Origin: Thalassia testudinum
Lineage: Eukaryota > Streptophyta > Magnoliopsida > Alismatales > Hydrocharitaceae
Assembly: GCA_037157565.1 (NCBI GenBank)
Contig: JAZHRO010000014.1
Coordinates: forward strand, 97,247,501 to 97,311,500
DNA: 64,000 nucleotides
Direction of reading: 5' to 3'
A program made the translations under genes and the position numbers. The notes under the pieces are model-generated. The model ran no database searches. It saw only the letters and a program-made list of their open reading frames with translations, and had not been told where the DNA came from. Shown piece after piece: positions 1-10,871 of this stretch. The stretch's first letter is position 1. Each line of letters starts with the position of its first letter.

Positions 1-272
1 AGCATAGGTGCTTTAACCACGGAGTCCAACAAACCCTAGGATAGTTTCTGTGGGCCGTACAAACCTTTGCGGAGGACTGAGGCTAAAGCGGAACAGGTCA
101 GGATTTTGGTTGGTACTTGAGTACCTCTAGGCCTATTATCAGCATTCCTACCTAAATCACAAAATAAAAGGAGAAGCACTTATCATAAATGTTGACAGAC
201 ATTCAGGGTCTAGAACGGAAGTTAAAACCTTGAAATTTTGCTAAGGGACTAGCAAAAGCTAGGCAGGGGGTA
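1..272 (+). mobile_element. 3' end of internal region, plus-strand element C
   Basis: This is non-coding DNA just upstream of a 3' LTR. Its reverse complement matches 21971-22235 (element 2) and 54296-54570 (element 4), including the words around 'ctagtcccttagcaaaa' and 'taaagcac', so it is the 3' untranslated part of a related Athila-like element lying in the opposite orientation. The rest of that element lies to the left of the window. No open frame is credible here. Confidence 0.8.
261..272 (+). other. polypurine tract of element C
   Basis: A G-run (aggcaggggg ta) sits directly before the LTR start TGATGAG. The same block, reverse-complemented as taccccca, abuts the LTRs of elements 1, 2, 3 and 4 at 11359, 21971, 34809 and 54296. 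This is the usual place of the plus-strand primer. Confidence 0.75.
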
Positions 273-520
273 TGATGAGAGCCTCATCATGAGCCATAAC
301 TAGCTCATTTTGACCCAATAAAGAAGATAAAAGCTCCTCCTACGTACCTAGTTAGGGCAGAACCGAGCTCCTGCCGCCATTGTTAGGGCAGAACCGAGCT
401 TCGACAAGGTTCAGAGAGAGATTGCTCTCTAATCCCTCAGAGATTCCCTCCCAGAAATGGAAGGGGGATTCTCTGAGGAATTCCCTTCCTTATAAAGCCA
501 ATTACAATCGCTGGTGTGAA

Positions 521-557
521 CCCAATCTCTCGTGCGAACACACGAGAGATTTGGGTA
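521..557. promoter_or_regulatory. promoter-proximal inverted repeat in LTR C
   Basis: CCCAATCTCTCGTG pairs with CACGAGAGATTTGGG around the loop CGAACA (one unpaired T). Equivalent repeats lie in LTR D (51077-51111) and in both LTRs of element 2 (21115-21150, 28720-28755), each with different but still complementary arms. In D and element 2 it lies about 75-110 bp upstream of a TATA-like box. In C the best TATA-like match is an AATAAAAC word near 634. Confidence 0.65.
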
Positions 558-1208
558 TCCACCTTCCTTCCAACTCCGGCAAGCCGGCAGACCTAATTGC
601 ACGCTCTCCACGCGCTGATAGGAGCGGCCAGCACCAATAAAACACCCCCAGACCCTGCCGCAGAAGGTGAGCTTCATTTGGCCGAGTGTCCACCCCCAAT
701 TCGTCTCCTCCTACCCGGCCAAAAGTCCCAGCAAGCTCCGACGAGCCCCCCTCCCCTCCCTCTTCGCTCTGCCACAAAACCAGTGGCAGAGTTAGCTTCC
801 TGACTTCCCTCCGCGTCGCGCAGCACCCGCGCACGCCGCCTCAGCCCCGTCGTCGCCTCCGTTCTCCCCCACTGGGCATCATCTTCTCCGGCGACAGCAG
901 GTACTGCTGTCCGCCTTCCGTCCCCTTTCGTCCTTACAATTAGGTTAGAACTCCTCTCCATCCTCTCCTCTCTCTTTTCCCCCTGTTATCTCATCTGATT
1001 ACCCCTCGACCGACGCTGACCACCCTCATCTTCAACATCACCGACTGACCTCCGGCGAGCCGCTTCCACCATTCTAGCCCCCCACACGGCTCGCCAACCA
1101 CCTCGAGAGCTCCGCCTCACCACCAGGAACTCGCTCCACCCCACAACTGCCACTCCAGACCTCCATAATCACCCCCCGAACAACCCACCATCTCCGGCCA
1201 CAGGTTGA

Positions 1209-1281
1209 CCTAGGCACGCACGCCTAGGCTGACCTGCGGCCTGCAGCATCGTCCACCGCCTTCGCCGTGCCACGGTGAAGG
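1209..1281 (+). other. two adjacent hairpins in LTR C
   Basis: CCTAGGC (1209-1215) pairs with GCCTAGG (1222-1228). CCTTCGCCGTG (from 1259) pairs with CACGGTGAAGG (to 1281) through one G-T pair. The same two hairpins recur in element 2's left LTR (4066-4085, 4013-4035) and LTR D (51769-51788, 51820-51840); the first also recurs at 28055-28074. They sit downstream of the putative TATA box, so they would be in the transcript. Confidence 0.55.
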
Positions 1282-1854
1282 TCTCTATCTGATCTGATTG
1301 GGCCGAGAGGCTCGTTTTGTGCATGACAGTGTTTGAGCTCCTACCGACCTCTGATGAAGCTCCAACGAAGCTCCAGGCACCCGGTCTCCCAGGCTACAGG
1401 TGCTGCATACTCGCGCGAGTGTCGCGAGGTGAGTGAGTCCAGTAAGGAGCGCCAGCAGAGCCAGCAGCTGTGGCATTTGCACGCAGGTCTACGGGCGCGC
1501 GCAAAGGCAGGGCGGAACCTTTAGTCCCACATCGTGGAGTCGCGAGGTGCGGGCATACCATAAATTGAATTTGTGTTTAATTCTCACTGCCTCCGTAAGC
1601 ACAGGGGTGAGGTCCCTCACTGACCCCCTACCCGCCTCGTCCGCGCCTTGACCACGCGGATTTGGCAGATCCGACCCGACCTAAACGTATGCACTCCTCG
1701 TGCGTCACACCACCTACAGGTGCTCCTGGTCCTGGGTACGATCCGACCCAATTATGGCTGTGGCTCTGGGAGAGCGTCCCTGAGTGAATTGCTTGAGAGA
1801 GAGAGACGCATGGGTAGAGGGCGATAGGATAGGTTTTGCTCTGTGTAGGCATAG

Positions 1855-2105
1855 GCTGAACGTTGAGGAAGAAATACTTGGTCGCGAGAAGGAAAAGAAA
1901 GAAGGAAGAGGAAAGGCAGGAAGAACAGAGAGACCAAAGAAGAAAGAAAGAAGCCTTCGCAGGAGAAGAAGAAGGAGCAAGACAGAGAAGAAGAAGAAAG
2001 AAAGAAGCCTTCGCAGGAGAAGAAGAAAGAGAAGAAAAGAAAGCAAACACAGTAGTAGAAAAAGAAGAAACAGAGAGACTACAGAGGAAGAAGAATAATC
2101 AAGAA
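1855..2105 (+). repeat. purine-rich tract in LTR C
   Basis: The tract is almost wholly A and G with GAAGAA and AGAAGAAGA runs, on the sense strand of the LTR. Equivalent tracts, pyrimidine-rich on the plus strand in minus-oriented copies, are at 2870-3430, 26800-27440 and 52405-52800. Lys/Arg/Glu-rich frames here are by-products of composition. Confidence 0.75.
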
Positions 2106-2392
2106 GAAAAGGGAACATACTTTTAAGACGTCTGATCACAAGATCAGACATCCAATTTCATTTCTTTTTGTCCTAACTACTTTTAATCGCATACATTCAT
2201 AGTTGAATCGATATTTTGAGTAAATTAGAGTGTTCAATTACATTTTGACTAGTAGTAAATTCCATTTGCCCCCTGTGATCGACCTCGGATACTCCGATCT
2301 TCGGGTAATAAAATTCTTTATATTTGTTTAGACGTTTTGTCGGTTATACTACAACGTGACATCCTTTAAACCCGCACAAATCGTTGACAACA

Positions 2393-2639
2393 CCTAACAC
2401 TCCACCAAACTCCATGAAACACCCACTACCACCTTCGCCGTCCTTCGGTGAAGCTAAGGAGCATTTTAGCTGGGGCTTTTGAGCCCATAAGCTTGTTTTA
2501 GGTACTTGTCGGTGCTCCATCATCGCCAACATCATCTCTGCCCTTGTTCATCATGCTCTGAACACGAAAGCCCTCGATTCCATCTCTAGGTGATGTGGAC
2601 GGTGCCTGTGCATCCACCTATGGCATCAATTGAGACTTG
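2393..2639 (+). mobile_element. LTR G, left fragment
   Basis: This short stretch resembles the middle of LTR C: 'caccttcgccgtccttcggtgaag' corresponds to the CCTTCG hairpin at 1259-1281. The same LTR continues at 29581 once element 2 is removed. G is therefore a plus-oriented LTR cut by C on its left and by element 2 on its right. No gene is visible. Confidence 0.5.
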
Positions 2640-2644
2640 AGGCC
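2640..2644. repeat. left target duplication of element 2
   Basis: AGGCC immediately before the LTR start. The identical pentamer follows the right LTR at 29576-29580. Confidence 0.85.
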
Positions 2645-2869
2645 TACTTACACTATGAGATCATGTTTTAAAAAGATATTCGTTGCAATATAGTTTGAAA
2701 TCGTCATATAAACAATTTACAATATTATTACTCGAAAGTCAAAATTTTTGAGGTCGAACTCAGGGAGCAAATTGGTATTTTAGAGACTAAGCCACAATTT
2801 CAAATTACTCAAAAGATGATATCAATGCAGTCTAATGTATATGAAAACTAGAGATAGAAAATGCAAAAA

Positions 2870-3430
2870 TAGATTTGTCTTTCTTCTTCTCTTTTCTTCC
2901 TTCTTTCTCTTCTCTCTTTCTTTTCCTTTTCCTTTCTTGTGGTTCGCTGCACCTTCTCCTTCTTTCTTTCTCTATCTTTCCCTTCTCAGACGTCTGATTT
3001 TGTGAATCAGACATTAATTGGCGAATGCTACAGTGCTCTCTTTCTTTTTTCTTTCTTCTTCTTCTTTTGCTGCTCCTCTGCCTTGAGTTCTCCTTCCTTC
3101 TCTTTTCTTCTTCAGCCACACCTTCTCCTTCCTTCTTCTTTTGCCTCAACCGCTTCTCTGCCGTGAGTTCTTCCTTCTCTTTTCTTCTTCAGCTGCACCT
3201 TCTCCTTCCTTCTTCTTCTCTACATGCTTGCCTTTTCTTTCTCTACTTCTACACTGCTTGGCCGCACCTCTGCTTCCTTCTTTCCTTCTGCACTTAGCTT
3301 TCATTAGCTCCTGCCCTCTCCTGCCTTTCCCTTGGTCTTCTTCTTCTTCTTCCTTCTTTCTTCTTCTGCACCTAAGTCCTTCAGTCGCTACCTTCTTCCT
3401 TCACTTCTTTGCTATGCCTCCTCCTTAGCT
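2870..3430 (-). repeat. 560-bp pyrimidine-rich tract (purine-rich in LTR sense)
   Basis: CTTCTT/CCTTCT-type runs continue for over 500 bp with few purines. On the LTR sense (minus) strand this is GAAGAAG-rich RNA. The right LTR has the counterpart at about 26800-27440. Confidence 0.8.
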
Positions 3431-4600
3431 CCTTCTTTCCTAAACAACACCATGTAGCAAAACCAACCCCTACCCTCCCCCACGTCACTTTCTCTCTCTA
3501 TTTCACTCTTAGGAATGCTCTCCCAAAGCCAGGTAATTAGGTCGGGTCAAGTGCACCCGGGTCCAGGCGCACCGGCGTGGGTGATGCATGAGGAGTGAGT
3601 GGGATGGGTAATCGGGTCGGGTGCCAGATCCGCGGGGGTAGGTCGCGATCGAGCCATGAGGGTGAGGGACCTCACCCCTGTGTGCTTTTAACAAGTAGTT
3701 GAAGGCACAAAAACAATTTAAGTGTTGCCACTCACCTGTGATTTTACGAGGTGGGAATAAATGTCCCACTTGTTTCTTCGCTCACGCCTGCAGGAGACCT
3801 TCGCCAATTGCTACTATTGGGTTCTTCACCAAGCCAATTGCCTAGCTGCGTACATGCGCAAGACTAACCTGCTTCACCTAGGATCTTGACCCCTGGAGCA
3901 TGCAGCCTAGAGCGAAGCTTGTAACCTTCTTGCTGCGTGCTCCAATGGTGGCAAGGGGTGACACCTATAAATCACTAATATTGCCTTACGACCCTGTCAA
4001 ACCACAAGAAAACCTTCGCCACATCACGACGAAGGTGTGGCGGGGATCGATGTGGCACAGAACAGCCTAGGCATGCGTGCCTAGGTCAGACTGTGATCGT
4101 GCTTATGGGTTTGGTTGGGGGACGTTTAGGCAGGTGATGGTGGTTGATGGATGGGCAGAAGGTGATCAGTGGACTATGGTGGAGGTGGTGAGGTGTTTGG
4201 CAAGGCGTGTGGAGGTGTGGAGTAGTGGAAGCGCCTTACTGGTGGGTGGCCGGAGATTGAGTAGATGGGGGTGGACTGTGGCTACGAGGGGTCAAAAAGG
4301 GAAAATAGACAGAGCGGTATTGAAGAGGGAATAGAGAGGAGTAAGTCTAACCTAACTAAGTGGACAAAGGGGGAGAGGTGGCTACTGGTTGTACCTGCTA
4401 TCGCCAGAGAAGACAGTGTCCAGGGGAGGGATGACGGTGATGACGACGGGGCTAGAGGCACGCGTGCGGGTGTTGCACGACGCGAAGGAAGGTGGTGAGG
4501 GTGGCTCTGCCATAGGTATTGTGATAGAGCGATGAAAAAGAGGAGGGCTCACCAGAGCTCGCTGGACTCCTGACCGGTGGAGGAGATGAAATTGGGGTGA

Positions 4601-4605
4601 TTCCC
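4601..4605. repeat. left target duplication of element 1
   Basis: TTCCC precedes the LTR; TTCCC follows the other LTR at 20990-20994. The uninterrupted site is preserved in the sister LTR near 28591 (gtgattccccagcc). Confidence 0.9.
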
Positions 4606-7600
4606 TGATCGTGTGTTTCACTTAACTCAGTAATTAAGTTAATTTCACTTAATTAAGAGTAGAAGAAATCACTTAGGTTAACTCGAAGTTGTGTCGGTTG
4701 TGTAGTATAGGGTCGAATTAACCTAACATTTTAGAAATTTTTACTAGTTGAGTCCAGGTCCTTCAATGGGAGGTATAATAATTTTATCCAAAATTCACCA
4801 ATTTTCTTTTATTTCTCTATAAGTTTAGGAGGTATAACTAAGTTGATTTTTAAAACATGAATTTTGTCAAAATATTTAAACTATAAAGAATATACAAAAT
4901 TCCATATGCGAAACATATTTACTCAAAATGTTGAACTTTTTTAACAAGTAAACATGCTAGTTTTCCAATTCAATTTCATTCCAAAGAAATTAAGGCAATT
5001 AAAAGTTATTCTATTAAAACATGCCTTTTTGCAATTAAGAACAAAAAGATAATGATGCAAGAAAAATTCATTTATTTTCCAAAGTATTGCTACCTTTTTA
5101 TTTTCTTCAGCCTCTTATCTCCTTCTTTCGGGCTCTCTTTCTTACCTTTCTTCTGTTGTTGTCTTCTCCTGCCTTCTCTTCTATTATTCCTGTCTCTTAT
5201 TCTTTTTCCCTTAGTCTTCTCCTGCCTTCTCTTATTTCCTTAGTTTTCTCCTTTGTTCCTAGTCACTTTTCCTTCCTTAGTGCTTGTGCTTCTTTCCTTA
5301 GCTTTCAGCTTCAACACTTAGCTTAACAACCATCGGCTTCTCTTTTCCTTAAGTCCTTCAGCTGAATCGGGTTTTTTTACTTTCTTAAACAAAAGTTATT
5401 TTATTTGCAGCGAGGTCCTTTCGAGGATATATAGCACCCTGAGACCAGGGTGGGACCAAACCCTACTTGATCCTCACCTAATCTCAATTAGGTTTGTTTT
5501 CAGTTTATTTCTTATCGGTTCATAGTCTTGAGCCAATTCGGCTCAACCCAGCCTCCCAGGCCTCTCTCACCCTCCCAGGGCACACATTCTCTCATACCCC
5601 CAAGGGCATACACCCACAAGCACAAAGGCCGCACATACACACACAAGCTCAAGTTCAGATCAAATCGGTAACCAGTGCGTCGAGCGCTGACGACTGCATA
5701 GCCAGAGTAACAAATTATTTTTATCCCCAAGTGCGCGCTCGTGAACAAGCGATGTGGGACTATCCTACCCCTTCCAGACCCAAATTCAATTGACCATAAC
5801 TTTCTACTTAGAGCTCCAAATCGAGTGATTTCAAGTTTGTTAGAAAGCTCTAAGGTTGGTCTACACAATTGCAGGGTCAATTTAAGGTTTTGAAGATGTC
5901 TTCCTTTTCAATTTAAAAGATGAAATCAGGGGTTCCTACGGGTTAATTTTATCTGGAAAGTGAAATTATATCTTCAGAGTCCTTAGATGGACTTCTCTCT
6001 TTTATTTTAAGGTCTGTACATGTTATATAAGTGATTCTGCATCTGTTAGAATAGGTTTTAAGTTCTTAAGACCTTCAAAACCAGCAGAGAAGCTCTTCAC
6101 TTCCCTGAAAGCTTCAGAGTTTATATTTCAGACTTCAATATGTGAACAGATACTTAAAAGTTTCTAATTGATTTAGATTAATTCTAAGGGTTATAACAAA
6201 TTAATCTGGGTAGGATTCAAATTCAAATTTCATCAAAATGCTTCTCCTGTTGGTTTGGGTTCGAAAGTAACCCAAATTGACAGGAACTAAATTCTCACTA
6301 AATAAATCATCTGAGCTCACTTTAACCACCTTCAAATCATTCAACAAATTCTCAGAAACAGTTTACACTCCTCAATACCTTAATTCGAGCTCAGAACTCC
6401 ATTATCAGACTCATCTTTGACCGTGGAAGCACAAAAATTGACTTTCTGTTCAAAGCTTCCTCCCAAGAAATTAAAACCTTAATTAAAGTCTCCTCAACAT
6501 CAGAAATTTATTGAGATCTTCAGATTTGTGTTTTGACCTTGATTCCTTGGGTTTTAGGCTCACCGCTTGAAGTTGAAAATATGTTTGTTCGACAGAATTG
6601 ATGGAAGGTTGTTATAGTGTTTTAAAGGTTTAAATAGCTTAAGTGCATTGCACTGAAGCTTCTGAGTTCCTTAAATGCTTCTCAGATCTTTCCTAACAGA
6701 CTTCTCTAACTCCACCGGAGTTGGGGAAGATGAAGTTCATTCTTCAGCTCCAGTGGTTAAATCCTCAAATAAACATTCTTAAAATAATCAATGATCCATT
6801 TTTTATCATTCTGGAGCTTCTCAACAAGTTCTAGAGGCTGAAACACAATTTTGGTTCACCGGAGCTCGCCGGAGCTCCGGTGATTCCAGAAAATGTAAAA
6901 TTGTGTACAGATTGATAAAACCAACCATTTTTTATTTAGAAAAGATCCTGAGGTTTCAAGGAACCTCAATATCACATTTAATTCTTCATTTATCCATTAA
7001 AATTAAGATTTGACAGTGAATTCATTTTCTTAAAAAGTTTGAGTGGATAAAGCTCAGGACTTGTTAATCACTCGATTGAGAGGTTGAAACAAGTCAACAA
7101 GTGTTTATATTCATAAATATATATTTAATTTATAGATTTGAATTGCTTCTGAGTCGCCATGGCCAGCGAGCTTAGGAACTAAATTAAATTTGGGCGTTTA
7201 ATTTATAGATGAAAATAATATGCATTAGAGTGTCTATTAGGATTCATAAGTGGTGATAGATGATGAAAGAACCCAGTGGAGCTGAAATTAACTCGATTAC
7301 TGTCACCATGGATAGTGCCAGCAGTCGGTGAAGGTGAAATTTGAATTAGGAGATTAGGCGATTGATTAAGCGATTAAATGATTTAGAAATGGTCATGGAA
7401 CATAAAGGAAGGTGTATAGTGATTAAAAAGTCAAGATTGAAGCTCTGGCGAGCTCAAGGAACTTGCTGGAGTCAGAGAAGATGAAGCTAAATTCTAAAAT
7501 TACTCTAATCTAACTAGCTAAACTAACTAACTAAGCTAGCCTACTCCTACTCCTAATCTGCTATTACCTGGACGATAGGGTCAATAGGGTTCCGCCGAGG

Positions 7601-7864
7601 GTTCATAGCAGACGACGAAATCAGAGGGTGGAAGAAAGATCTCCGGCGGGCGAATTTGAGGTGGAGCAGATGATTCTTTGGGTCGGCGCCTGTGTCAAAG
7701 ACACGGAAGACCACTACGGATCTCCTCAACTGATCAAGATGAATGGAGGAAGTCGAAAAATGGAATGGGAAGTCGCTGGAGTTTTGGACGAATAGCCTAT
7801 CAAAGTCAGCTACAGTGTTAGAAGAGGGAAGGGAGCCAACTTGAATAAAATTAGAGGTGTAAGG

Positions 7865-7876
7865 GTATATTTATAG
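7865..7876 (-). promoter_or_regulatory. TATA box of element 1 left LTR
   Basis: Minus-strand CTATAAATATAC, equivalent to the cleaner CTATAAATAC at 20211-20220 in the right LTR, about 770 bp from the LTR start. Transcription would leave roughly 3.2 kb of LTR downstream. Confidence 0.55.
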
Positions 7877-8377
7877 CAGTTTGCGGCGAAGAGAGTGGCA
7901 GGGTCTGGCTGAAGAAGGAGCTTGAGGAGCTTAACCTCCGTCGTCGTCTCCGACGATGGTGAGGTTATCTCCCACTGAAAAATAGGATTCCCAATTAATC
8001 CAGACCGGCGGATGAAGTGGAGGTGGTGAGCGTAAGCTGCAAGAGCTTGGACAAAGAAGGATGATGTCAGTAGGGCAGTAATCGTGTGGTGGGGTGGCTC
8101 TCTGCCGCCAGTCGTTCATTCGGCTGAAGAAGAAGACGAAGAGGGACTTAAAAGTAATAAAAATTAAGGAACTGTGTGAGAAATAAGGACCTGATTGTAA
8201 TGAATTTTAAGGACTAAAATGTAAACCCAAGTTTTGAAGGTTTATTTTAATTTTGATCTTTTTCAACTTTTTATATATGTTGGTAAATAAGGTAAATATT
8301 ATGTTTTCACCTTGGATTTACATTTTTGACCTTTATAGATTAATTTATTTGATTAAGTAAAATCACTTAAGTTATTA

Positions 8378-8382
8378 TATAC
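8378..8382. repeat. left target duplication of the solo LTR
   Basis: TATAC before the insertion; TATAC again at 11101-11105. The sister LTR has a single TATAC at the equivalent point near 20734. Confidence 0.9.
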
Positions 8383-8899
8383 TGTTACTACCAGGGCAGC
8401 AAGCGTCGTTTAAGGCGTCTAGGAAGTGGCCTAGACGTCTGGTATTAAATTTTTTCGGTGTACGGGTTTGCGTCTACGCGCATGTGTGCGCAGACTGAAC
8501 CGGCTGCCCTCCTTCTTCTCTTTCCTCTCCCTCCCTACAGACACAGCTTTCTCTTTCTCTCTCCCCGCAGCTCCCTTCAAATATGCCTCCCCTCTCCCTC
8601 ACCCTCACTCCACCGCCTTCTTCTTCTTCTTCTCCCTGTCAGCGAGAGAGCGCGAGCGAGTGAGAGCGGCAGCAGCAGCTGCTGCGAGTGTGCGGGGACG
8701 AAGGGCTGTTGCGAGAGGAAGAAGGAGCTCGACGTGAGGGTGCGAGCTTGCCGGGGCAGCTAGAGCCGACCGGCGGGAGAGTAGCGAGCGTGTGGTGCCG
8801 CGGACGAGCTGCTGCAGCTTGGGTAGTAGGCGGACACGACGTAGCATGGACATGCACTACGGGCAGAGAGCGAGAAGGTTTTGATTCTGGGAAAATTTC

Positions 8900-9305
8900 C
8901 CAGAATCAGATGTCTAGACTTACGTCCAGACGACGCAAGAGATGTCTGGAGGAAGGTCCAAACGTCTGACAGATACGTTATTTTTTTATCCCTTCTTCTT
9001 TCGCGTGTATGGCCATGCAGCTGTTCCGTCGAAGTCTCCTGCACCCTTTCGTGACCAGAGCAGGTGTGTGTGTGTGCAGGACTTGTTCGGGAAGGCGCAA
9101 GGGCATGCCATCCCACACGGATCAGATGTCTGGGCAGAGCACCAGACGATGGAGAGGGCCTCCAGACGTCCGGGTAACAATCAGACGTCTGGAAACTAAG
9201 TCCAGACGGTCCTGCGGGCTTCTGGACATCTGAAGGACTGCACAGACCAAGGTAAGACCTGAGCTACCTTTTAAGATGTCTGGAAGAAGTTCCAGACGTC
9301 TGATT
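8900..9305. repeat. cluster of CAGACGTCTG-like palindromes
   Basis: About a dozen copies or near-copies of the 10-bp palindrome lie within 400 bp, for example exact at 9182-9191 and 9293-9302, with variants ccagacgtcc, cagatgtctg and tccagacggt. They lie in the solo LTR. The same word occurs in unrelated LTRs of the window (2987-2996, 2126-2134, 34122-34131). Confidence 0.75.
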
Positions 9306-9597
9306 TTGGATAGACTGGTTGTTTTTGACCGTTTAGGGTCCGTTCAGAGTCCATTTTCCACATTTCAAGTTTCATTCTTCCCAGATTTAGTTCCTATACC
9401 TGTTTACAGTAATTGTATACTATTTTGAGTAGCTCCTTGTCTTTGATCCTTGTGTTAAGACCCCATTCCGTTGCGACTCTAGGGGTTGCAGAGGCGCACG
9501 GGCTTGCCGATTATGCCTCCAGTACTCCCGGTTTCGTAGGTAGAGTGGCCCTTTCAATTATTTATCAAAAATTATGCAATTGTGAAATAATTAATAG

Positions 9598-9750
9598 AGT
9601 TTAGGGTATTTCATGAACCCTAGGATTGAAAAACTGGATTGAATGATAGATCCTAGGGTATTGCATAAATCCTAGGACTGGAAAACTAGATTGAATGATA
9701 GATCCTAGGGTATGGCATGAATCCTAGGACTAGAAAACTAGATTAAATAT
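9598..9750. repeat. 52-bp tandem repeat, about 2.9 copies
   Basis: Units start at about 9598, 9650 and 9702. Each carries a 'tagggtatt.cat.aa.cctagga' core and an 'aaaact.gatt.aat' tail, with a few substitutions between units. Confidence 0.8.
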
Positions 9751-10861
9751 CTATACATTGTAATCTTGGAAAAGTAGAAAGGAAACGATAACTGCCTGAA
9801 AAATTGGTTAACAGCTGCCTGTTTATGAATGAATAATTACTATTGAGAACATGGGTTATATGGATATAAAGCTGGAACGGTGAGACCAAAATTGCCTGAG
9901 TTAAAAGAGCATGAACCCTACGGGGAATTAGGAGTAGAACTCCTGGAAAGTAAATGGAAAAGAATTGGGGAAGTGAGCTGGCCCTTGAGTACGGAGTACC
10001 AAGGAGAGCGACTGTCCCCCTGTTTAGTGCAGAGCGGAGCTAGCCGCCCCAGGGACCCGAGGTTAGGTCTGGCCACTTTGTACCGACTTTGGCCCTCGTG
10101 TACACAATACCAAGGAGAGCTACTAGTCTAGCGAGAGCACTAGCTACCCCACGGGCCCCAGGGTTCTGCTAGCCCTCCTACACCAACTTGTTAGGCCCAC
10201 TAGGCAAACCAGGGTAGTCAGGCGAGGGTGCGTGGATTGTGGAGGGGCAAGACCCCTGTTTGGTTACTGTGGAGGGGCTGGACCCCTGTTACTGAGAGGG
10301 CTCTACCCTATACTGGTTCCGTGTTGTGCTTTTAGCGCACCCGTTAACGGAAACGACTGACCGTGTGCCAGTGCGGGATAGCTACCCATGCATTTATCGT
10401 GCGTGCCGTAGTCACCGTTACGTCTGTCAGCGACCTTGGGGTGGTTACTGAGGGTAGGACCACCACGGGGGACTCTCCCGGCCCGGAGAGCACCACGTGC
10501 TACTTCTACTTTTCGAAAAAGACTGCAATCAAGATCGTTCCCACGAGGAACATTCAAGATCAAGAGAAGGATCTGAGAAATAATTCAAGAGTGAATAAAT
10601 GGAAAAACATAAAGAAAGAAATTAAAAAGATAACAGCTATTGTCCACCTTACTGTTTCTTAGCTTTTAGTTGCCACTCTACTCAGTGTTTCGCTGATGTG
10701 TCACCTTTGTTACCTTTTCAGGACCAGGTGTTGAGCAGCCAAAGTCGGTGGCTGTAGAGGGCATTGGGCCAAGTAGAGCCCAGTAGTGTTACTTGTGTAG
10801 TACCCACTGTACTTTTCTTCCGTTGTAGTGAGTAGTTTCTGTTACCCCTGTACTCATTTTT

Positions 10862-10871
10862 CTTTATATAG
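10862..10871 (-). promoter_or_regulatory. TATA box of the solo LTR
   Basis: Minus-strand CTATATAAAG about 230 bp from the presumed LTR start at 11100. The orientation assignment depends partly on this word. Confidence 0.4.

Larger units (their letters stand above)
273..2392 (+). mobile_element. 3' LTR of element C (about 2.1 kb)
   Basis: The LTR begins TGATGAGAGCCTCATCATGAG after the polypurine tract and ends near ...TTGACAACA, so it has TG/CA ends. It is alignable with the LTRs of elements 2 and 4 and with solo LTR D: shared hairpins at 521-557 and 1209-1281, a GC-rich central part (about 800-1330), a purine-rich tract (about 1855-2105), and a tail resembling 'ctccctgtg..cgacctcgga'. Frames inside it are shadows of biased composition. 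The sequence after 2392 is mid-LTR material of another copy (G), so C appears to have inserted into G. The matching target duplication would lie outside the window. Confidence 0.8.
2645..4605 (-). mobile_element. 3' LTR of element 2, first part
   Basis: It starts TACTTACACTATGAG, where the right copy has TGCTTATGCGATGAG (the terminal G has mutated). It runs to the insertion site of element 1 and continues at 20995-21970, for a total of about 2.94 kb. It contains a long pyrimidine-rich tract (2870-3430), a CAGACGTCTG palindrome (2987-2996) and two hairpins (4013-4035, 4066-4085). The frames seen here (for example the Leu/Ser/Phe-rich ones at 2939-3428) come from the CT tract and are not genes. 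Confidence 0.85.
4606..8382 (-). mobile_element. 3' LTR of element 1, main part
   Basis: It matches 16987-20715 throughout. The start TGATCGTGTG is the LTR 3' end in sense orientation. It is interrupted after 8382 by the solo LTR 8383-11100 and resumes at 11106-11358. TATA-like box CTATAAATATAC lies on the minus strand at about 7865-7876. The frame at 5494-5880 and the others here lack family resemblance and are not conserved as frames in the sister LTR. Confidence 0.88.

Noticed and set aside
1784..2126. Lys/Arg/Glu-rich frames that look like coiled-coil or nuclear proteins
   Set aside because: They are translations of the GAAGAA-rich LTR tract; equivalent tracts in other LTRs are open in different frames with different starts.
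2939..3428. Leu/Ser/Phe-rich frames resembling membrane proteins; the same around 26947-27571
   Set aside because: CT-tract translations within LTRs of element 2.
8458..9233. GC-rich stretch with several frames on both strands, like a gene fragment
   Set aside because: It lies inside the solo LTR bounded by TATAC duplications; frames are short, overlapping and unrelated to any family I know.
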